DNA of 64,000 bases, taken from Ovis canadensis. Lineage: Eukaryota; Chordata; Mammalia; Artiodactyla; Bovidae. The first letter of the stretch is position 1; each line of letters begins with the position of its first letter. The translations under genes were made by a program, and so were the position numbers. The stretch covers positions 52,576,001 to 52,640,000 of the forward strand of contig NC_091249.1 in the NCBI RefSeq assembly GCF_042477335.2, in the 5' to 3' direction. Shown here piece after piece: positions 58,201 to 64,000 of the stretch. A model generated the notes under the pieces. It was given only the letters and a program-made list of their open reading frames with translations. It had not been told where the DNA came from and ran no database searches.

Positions 58201-58544
58201 CAGATGAAATTCAGGTTCTACTCATGAAATTTACGTCCATTACTTCATACAGTTCCCTACTGTTAGGAATCTTTTTAGTGAAAGCCACACATGTACCTTT
58301 CTGTACCATTTCTGCTTTCAAGTCCCAGAGGAACTGCTCCCCTCCCCTGTCTTCAGAGAAAAATAGCGCCACCCACATCCAGCCAAAATGCAGCAACACC
58401 AAGATCATTCCACAGATGAGAGAGCTGTTCTTGCTGACCATCTGATAAAGAGATGGAAATTGGTCTTTATCACTCAGGAAAGGATCAAAAAGACTGTATG
58501 TGACCTGAATAAGCAAAGAAAAAATTTTTTTTAAAATTTAGTGG

Positions 58545-60865
58545 AGTTTGGGGCTATCTTCTATTGGGAGAGGGTGAGCCAAATTTCTATATGACATCAA
58601 AAATTGGCTAATTATTTCATGAAAGGAGACTGCAGTAGACTTTTCACGGTCTCATTTCATTCTAGGCACATGGAAGATTGTGTTTGAAAGACCACTTGCT
58701 TTTGGAAAGGACATGTGGCTTCTTCTGAACAATGGTATCACCTACAAGTCAAAGATAAGCAGAATGGCTAAGATTCTTATCTGCTTATTATCTCTTTCAA
58801 TGGAAAAATAAGAAGGCCTCGGTTTCAGATGGCATACCAAGAAAGCTGTGGTGTCTCCATTACCTTTGCCCTGTCTGAATTGTGAAATAAAGTTTCCTTC
58901 CTATTGTCTGCCAAATTTCATATAAACTCTGGAGAGAAATAAATCTTATATTATTAAACTCTTAATGTTGGATTAAATGTATTGCCATAGTATTACCTGG
59001 AATATACTGAAGATTACAAAGACCCATGATCTTGGATCTTCTAAAAAATGTTATTTCAGAACAAAATTCTCTTAATCTAATGCTGCTACGTTTTGAAGTA
59101 CTGTCTACCACTTGCTGCTTGTCAAAATGAAAACTTACTTTCATAAATGTAAGCACATTTAAAATTTTCCACACCATCACTGAATGAATATCAGAATAGA
59201 TACTGGGCATAAATATTTATCCAATCTATGACAGTGGGTTCATATAATTATTACACAACAAATATTATAAGTAAAAAAGGAAAAGGCCAACACCTCAGTA
59301 AAAATACATTTGAATACAAAAGCTATGACGGTATACAGTGCTTACCATGTACAGTGATCTAAAACCATCAGGCAACAATCCTGAGCCTCTAATCGGCAAA
59401 CAGGTGCACAGTAAAATGATGGCCTTATGTTTGTATCTCTGACTGATACAAATTCTGAATGTCCAGTTTGGCAAGAACTAAAGATAAAAAGATGATCCTA
59501 CTTTCTGCTGGCTGCACTGTGAAGTGGTAGTTTCCCAGCAGGTATCATGCCTGTCAGTGTATTCAATATATCAAATACTGTCAGTGTGCATGTGTCTAAA
59601 TCCAACAACATGCGATGATCAAAATTAGATTAATGTTCCAAGCTTGTCAACAATAATCATTACTTATTTGTTGTTACATAAAATTAAAGAAAATTGTTGA
59701 ATATATATTCCTTATCTATAAGAAAGAACATTTGCAGACATTAAATAAGAATGTGTGCATCTACTTACATTAAATTATGTTCATGATCAATTGTTTCATA
59801 AGAGAAGTAGTTCACAGGATGAAGTTGACAGTATATACCTAGGTAGTAACCCACAGAGTTTAGGAAAACCTTCTAGAGCTGGATAATCACAAGATGCTGG
59901 CAGCACTTGTGCCCAGTATGGAGATGTCCAGAATGATCTCTGGCTGCAGTGTAGAAAGATGTGTGTATTGTCTGGCCTCCAGCATCACGACATTACTAAA
60001 GACTCTCACTCCTCCTTCCATTAATCTTTTGGACCAAACAGATTCTCTCTTTCCTCACAGAGTGCCTGAGATCAGAGAGGTTCCTTCATCTCCTGAGAGT
60101 TACATCCTGTCACCCTAACCCTTGTGGAGGGCAAACAATTAGTAGCTTCCAGCAAACTTGAGAATGTAAACCCATGAAATAATTTGCGCAAAAGTTTCCA
60201 TTTCATACTTTGGCAAAAGATGCATAGAATAACCAAGTGGAAGGCAAATATGAAATTAGACATCTAGAAGGGACAAAAGTGGGCCTGCGAGATTCTCATA
60301 CACATGAGAGAAAACAAGACTGAAAATCTAACCACAAAATTCAGCAGCCCTCCAGCGCAAGGGCATCTGCTCAAATGACTAGTGTTAAGGAAGTCCATAA
60401 AAGATTACTAAGGAAAAAAAGTGCACAGGTTCTTAACTTCTTATTCTTCTGAAGATATAGGCATGCTGATGAATGTTGCGGCCAAAAGAACTAAGGAGGT
60501 AAAGGGAAAATTTTTGGTGCAATTGGCAAAGGATTTCTATGCCCTTTTTAGTGATGCTGCAGCTGAGAAATCCTAGGGCCTCTAATGTAGGCTGGCAGAA
60601 GGTAAGTGTTCTTACCAAGTTACCTCTTAGATCTCTACCGTCAGAGTCCAGTGGAAGTGAAAGTGGTGAGAATCTTTTGTTTCTCTTTCTAAATTTAGAC
60701 TATCAATAGAAATGCATATGGAAGCAACTCTGTTAAAATTTTGACCAATGAATGATCTTAACTTTTATTGATTCTTTCTTCCATTTCCATCAGTAGCCTG
60801 AGTGAAGTTGCTCAGTATTAGCTATGCAGAGTGAAGAATTAGATGTACCATAGACTCCCTCTTTC
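58545..60865. other. Gene-free stretch upstream of V2R exon 3
   Basis: This would hold V2R exons 1 and 2 if they survived, but none was recognised. Around 60421-60570 the plus strand has an uninterrupted 50-codon frame ending FYALFSDAAAEKS that I cannot assign. Confidence 0.35.
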
Positions 60866-60869
60866 ACCA

Positions 60870-62340
60870 GGGTGTACTTATTTCACTTCCTCATCCTGGA
60901 ACACTCCAATCTTGCCAATAAAGAAGGTACATTTAGCTCAGACAAAAAGAAAATCTGTGGATTTGTACAGGACTTGGGAGCCATAAAATCATAATATCAT
61001 CACCCTTAAGTCTTTAACACAGCCATTTATTCTTACCCCAGTATCTGCTGGTGCAGTCTGGTTAATAAAAATTGACCTTTGACCTTTGCTTATTTTTCTT
61101 TTCCATACCATTGCACCCTGAGTCAGAATTTGTTTTTGCATTTACATTTAAAGATAGTTAATATAAACTCACAGATCTCAGTGATATTATAAGTCTCCCT
61201 CAGTATCTTCCCAAATCCTCAAAGGTGACTTAGATTCTATAGACTTTACCCAAAGCTCTACACTTGGCTAGTATGTTGACGACCATTTGCTTAGTAATCA
61301 GAATAAGCAGAGAACTCATAGATTCATTTTCTTCTAAAGGCATTAGCTAAACAAAGGCATAAAGCCTCTAGATAAAGTCTTCAATGGGTACAACCAACTG
61401 TTACATACTTAGAACATGAGACATCTCTGGGCATTCAAAAGTTCACCCTAAAATGTCTCGAGTCAATTTTGTCCATTCTTCTCCCCAATGAGAAAAAAAC
61501 AAAAACAAAAACAGTTACATATATTTTTAAGGACAGCTGGATACCACAACCAATAGATTCCTAATTTTTGGTCCTTGCTAAGGATCTGTATTTCTTCTTT
61601 CCAGATACAAGTAAAGAGCTTATTTCTTGGTCTTTAGAGGCATCAACATCTTTTGAAGCATTGAATTTGGCTCTTTCACATCTCTGTCTCTTGGCTTATC
61701 TAATTTTAACAAATATTTTCATCTGCCATGAAAATAATGAGTTTGCTGCAAGCATTTTAGAAAAACTTTTGGCTCTCAGATATGTCCTATAGACTATTTC
61801 TCCTGCAAATTAGACCCTATGGCATCAGGTATGACACCATGTTGCATGCAGTTGCCATAGCTGCCACCTTGATTGACAAAACTAGTGCTCTAACATTAGG
61901 CTCCTCCATTCATCTTCATGTTCCCTATGCCTTGTCCACTATCTTACAAGTTCATAGAATACAACACCTCTCTACATCATGACAGATCACCTAGAAACAG
62001 GCTCCTTGTTCTAACCACTCCACCATCTTATATCATTGTAACACTTCAAATCCAGCTACTTTACTACCCCTCTCTGATGATGGAGAGCCCCAATTCGTGA
62101 TTGCTTTGCAATTATAGAAATGGCCTCAGAGTCAAGAAAGGATCTCTCAGACATCCCTTTAAATCACCCAGACTCATTTCTGGTCCTTGTTGACTCCCAT
62201 AAATGAATTTTCTGGGAAAACATAGCAAATGGTTATGCCGTAGTTGTTTCACAGGAAACATTTGAGGCATTCTCTTTATTAACTATAAAACCAGCCTAAA
62301 CTATTCAATTCATAGATGTTATTAGAGGTTTTATGTTAGT
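60870..62340 (+). pseudogene. Endogenous retrovirus pol remnant (class I-like)
   Basis: Scattered frames follow retroviral reverse transcriptase and the RT-RNase H connection in order. They are NTPILPIKK at about 60900, GFVQDLGAI at about 60959, the catalytic YVDD at 61272-61283, then a connection-domain stretch with LTLGSSI (about 61890) and VPYAL, and an RNase H-like segment near 62215-62330. Frameshifts and stops separate them (for example TAG directly before YVDD), and no gag, env or LTR was recognised nearby. The gammaretrovirus-like spacing suggests ERV1. The copy is old and defective. Confidence 0.72.
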
Positions 62341-62344
62341 AAAA

Positions 62345-64000
62345 CGGAAAACTGCCCTAACTGAGAGCTATGGGATCCCTGATCCTAGACTCCAGGAACA
62401 GGCTCTGTTTGTCAGTTTTGCAACACTAACCCCAGGTTCTGGCTTCTTCCTGTCAGTGGGTGGGCAAGATCTCCAGAGTTTTCAGGATCCTGGCTATACC
62501 CACCACTATGCTCTGGGCCCTTTAGGATTCTGCAACCAGCCACCTCATGACCAGGTCTCCTAAACAGCAGCACAAGACAGGGCCTGCCAACCAAACAGAC
62601 TAGGGGCCAACCAAGCCTACCTTACTGTCCATATAGTCAGCCAGTCACAAAAGGACACATGCAGTCCTCTTAAGGGGAGTCCCTAGAAAAAATTAGTTGG
62701 TAAAGAATCTGGCTGCAAAGCAGGAGACCTTGGTTCGATTCCTGGGTTGGGAAGATCCCTTGGAGAAGGGATAGGCTACCCAACTCCAGTATTCTTGGGC
62801 TTCCCTTGTGGCTCAGCTGGTAAAGAATCTGCCCACAATGAGGGAAACCTGGGTTTGATCCCTGAGTTGGGAAGATCTTCTGGAGATGGGAAGGCTACCC
62901 GCTCCAGTATTCTGGCCTGGAGAATTCCATGGACTGTATAGTTCATGGGGTCGCAAAGAGTCAGACACGACTGAGTGACTTTCACTAGAGTACACAGAAT
63001 GGGTGACAAGAGCAGAGAGCATTGCTAGGATGCATAGGACTTCTGTAGAGAGCTACTTCTCCCAGGTCAAGAAATACAACTCACATAAATCTAGAAACAG
63101 CAACTTGGACAAAATGAGGTGACAGAGGAATACATTCCATACAAAGGAATAAGACAAAACCCCGGAAGAAGAACTAAGTGAAGTGGAGATAGACAATCTA
63201 GTTGACAAAGAGTTCATAGTAATGATCTTAAAGATTATCAAAGAACGCAGGAGGAGAATGAATGCACAGAGAAGAAGTTAGAAAGTTTTAACAAAGAGTT
63301 AGAAAATATAAAGAAAAATCAAACAAAAATGACGAATACAATAACTGAAACGAAAAATACACTAGAAGGGACCAACAGTAGACTAAAGGATATAGAAAAA
63401 CAGATCACTGAGCTGAAAGACAGAGTAGAGGAAATAATTGATACTGAATAGAAAAAAATAAAGGATGGAAAGAAATAAAGGCAACTGAAGAGACCTCTGG
63501 GACAACATCAGTGCAAGTGCAATGCAGTAGTGTTCACATCATATGGGTCCCAGAAGGAGAAGAGAAACAGAAAGGGCGCCATAAAATATTTGAAGAGAGA
63601 CAATAACTGAAAATGTTCCTAACCTGGGAAAGGTTAGTCATCCAAGTCCAGGAAGCTCAGAGAGTCCCATACAGGATTAACCCAAAGAGGAACACACCAA
63701 GACACACTGTATTTAAAATGACAAAAATTGAAGATAGAGAGAGTATTAAAAGCAGCAAGGGAAAAGCAACAAATATTATGCACAGTAACTCCAATAAGGA
63801 TCTCAGCTAATTTTTCAGCAGAAATTCTGTAGGCCAGAAGGAAGTGGAATGACACATGAGGGAAAAAGAAAAGCCTACAGTCAAAATACTTTACACAGCA
63901 AAGCTCTCATTCAGATTTGATGGAAAATCAAAAGCTTTACAGACAAGTAAAAGTGAACAAAATTCAACAACACAAAACCAGCTTTACCACGAATGCTAAA
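62345..64000 (+). mobile_element. L1 5' UTR and ORF1, cut by the window edge
   Basis: A GC-richer 5' UTR-like segment (62345-62687) is followed, after a SINE, by ORF1 sequence to the window end. The ORF1 relic has a coiled coil around 63300-63450 (TNSRLKDIEKQITELKDR), a PLGQH block corresponding to the RRM start, and a QVQEAQRVPYRINPKRNTP C-terminal block at about 63646. Stops occur at about 63449 and later. The assignment of 62345-62687 to L1 rather than to the adjacent retroviral remnant is less certain. Confidence 0.72.
62688..62985 (+). mobile_element. Tandem tRNA-derived SINE (two tRNA heads)
   Basis: The first unit (about 62688-62800) lacks a body. The second starts GGGCTTCCCTTGTGGCTCAG and runs to GAGTGACTTTCAC. 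It has the same dimer-like architecture as the element at 31702-32024. Confidence 0.85.

Larger units (their letters stand above)
57376..58504 (-). pseudogene. Vomeronasal type-2 receptor (V2R) exon 3 pseudogene
   Basis: The minus strand encodes part of the class C GPCR extracellular ligand-binding domain used for pheromone detection. Recognisable blocks are FDPFLSDKDQFPSLYQM, MILVLLHFGWMWVAL, SFHGTLSF, GFKHF, SYFIYNAVYA and QALHEMLL. The exon begins after acceptor TTATTCAG at 58505-58512 and ends at donor AAG|GTAAAC (57376/57375), so the exon edges survive. Damage includes a TGA in frame at 58213-58211 and two SINEs (57481-57692 and about 58082-58200). Without them the exon is about 0.79 kb, the usual V2R exon 3 size. 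No other exon was recognised. Confidence 0.88.

Noticed and set aside
58962-59210. 82-codon minus-strand frame upstream of V2R exon 3
   Set aside because: No match to V2R motifs; treated as intronic or intergenic.
59360-59590. Possible V2R exon 1 or 2 on the minus strand
   Set aside because: A 70-codon translation there is mostly open, but no V2R exon 1/2 block could be recognised.

Overview
The window is repeat-dense ruminant nuclear DNA, most likely bovid. The evidence is at least twelve pieces of the RTE-type LINE BovB, about twenty tRNA-derived Bov-tA/Bov-A2 SINEs and many L1 pieces of several ages. No prokaryotic gene organisation, CRISPR array, tRNA gene or functional rRNA gene was seen. 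Two genes look intact: single-exon olfactory receptor coding exons on the minus strand (10923-11891 and 34681-35691). They are family-7-like paralogues. Each has an intron acceptor just upstream of the ATG, and both share a trace of downstream homology, so they look like a local tandem duplication typical of an OR cluster.

Layout. 1-10.6 kb is one old minus-strand L1 split by a BovB (itself split by a solo LTR with 6-bp target duplication), six SINEs and a younger L1 copy that appears to carry a 3' transduced flank. 10.9-11.9 kb is OR gene 1. 12.6-26.3 kb is a nested plus-strand L1 stack: an old L1 contains a long L1 with 5' UTR, ORF1 and ORF2 relics, and that L1 is itself interrupted by a near-complete BovB and a shorter BovB. 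26.3-34.4 kb holds a BovB tail, a 5S rRNA retropseudogene, an unrecognised repeated segment, a minus-strand L1, SINEs and a BovB reverse-transcriptase relic. 34.7-35.7 kb is OR gene 2, with a BovB starting only about 80 bp upstream of its acceptor. 35.8-39 kb has two BovB copies in inverted orientation. 39-51.9 kb is a mosaic of L1 pieces and SINEs plus a third copy of the unrecognised segment. 53.5-56 kb holds a short BovB fragment and a BovB with the structure expected from twin priming. 57.4-58.5 kb is a vomeronasal type-2 receptor (V2R) exon 3 pseudogene broken by two SINEs. 60.9-62.3 kb is a decayed class-I-like endogenous retrovirus pol. 62.3-64 kb is the 5' end and ORF1 of another L1.

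Biologically this is a chemosensory cluster neighbourhood: two probably working odorant receptors and one dead pheromone-receptor exon in a heavily nested transposon landscape. I found no new multi-gene system. The notable signals are structural: a twin-primed BovB, an L1 3' transduction, precise target-site duplications that order the insertions in time, and a three-copy sequence family I cannot name. All assignments come from reading the sequence. Element boundaries are approximate unless a target duplication is quoted.
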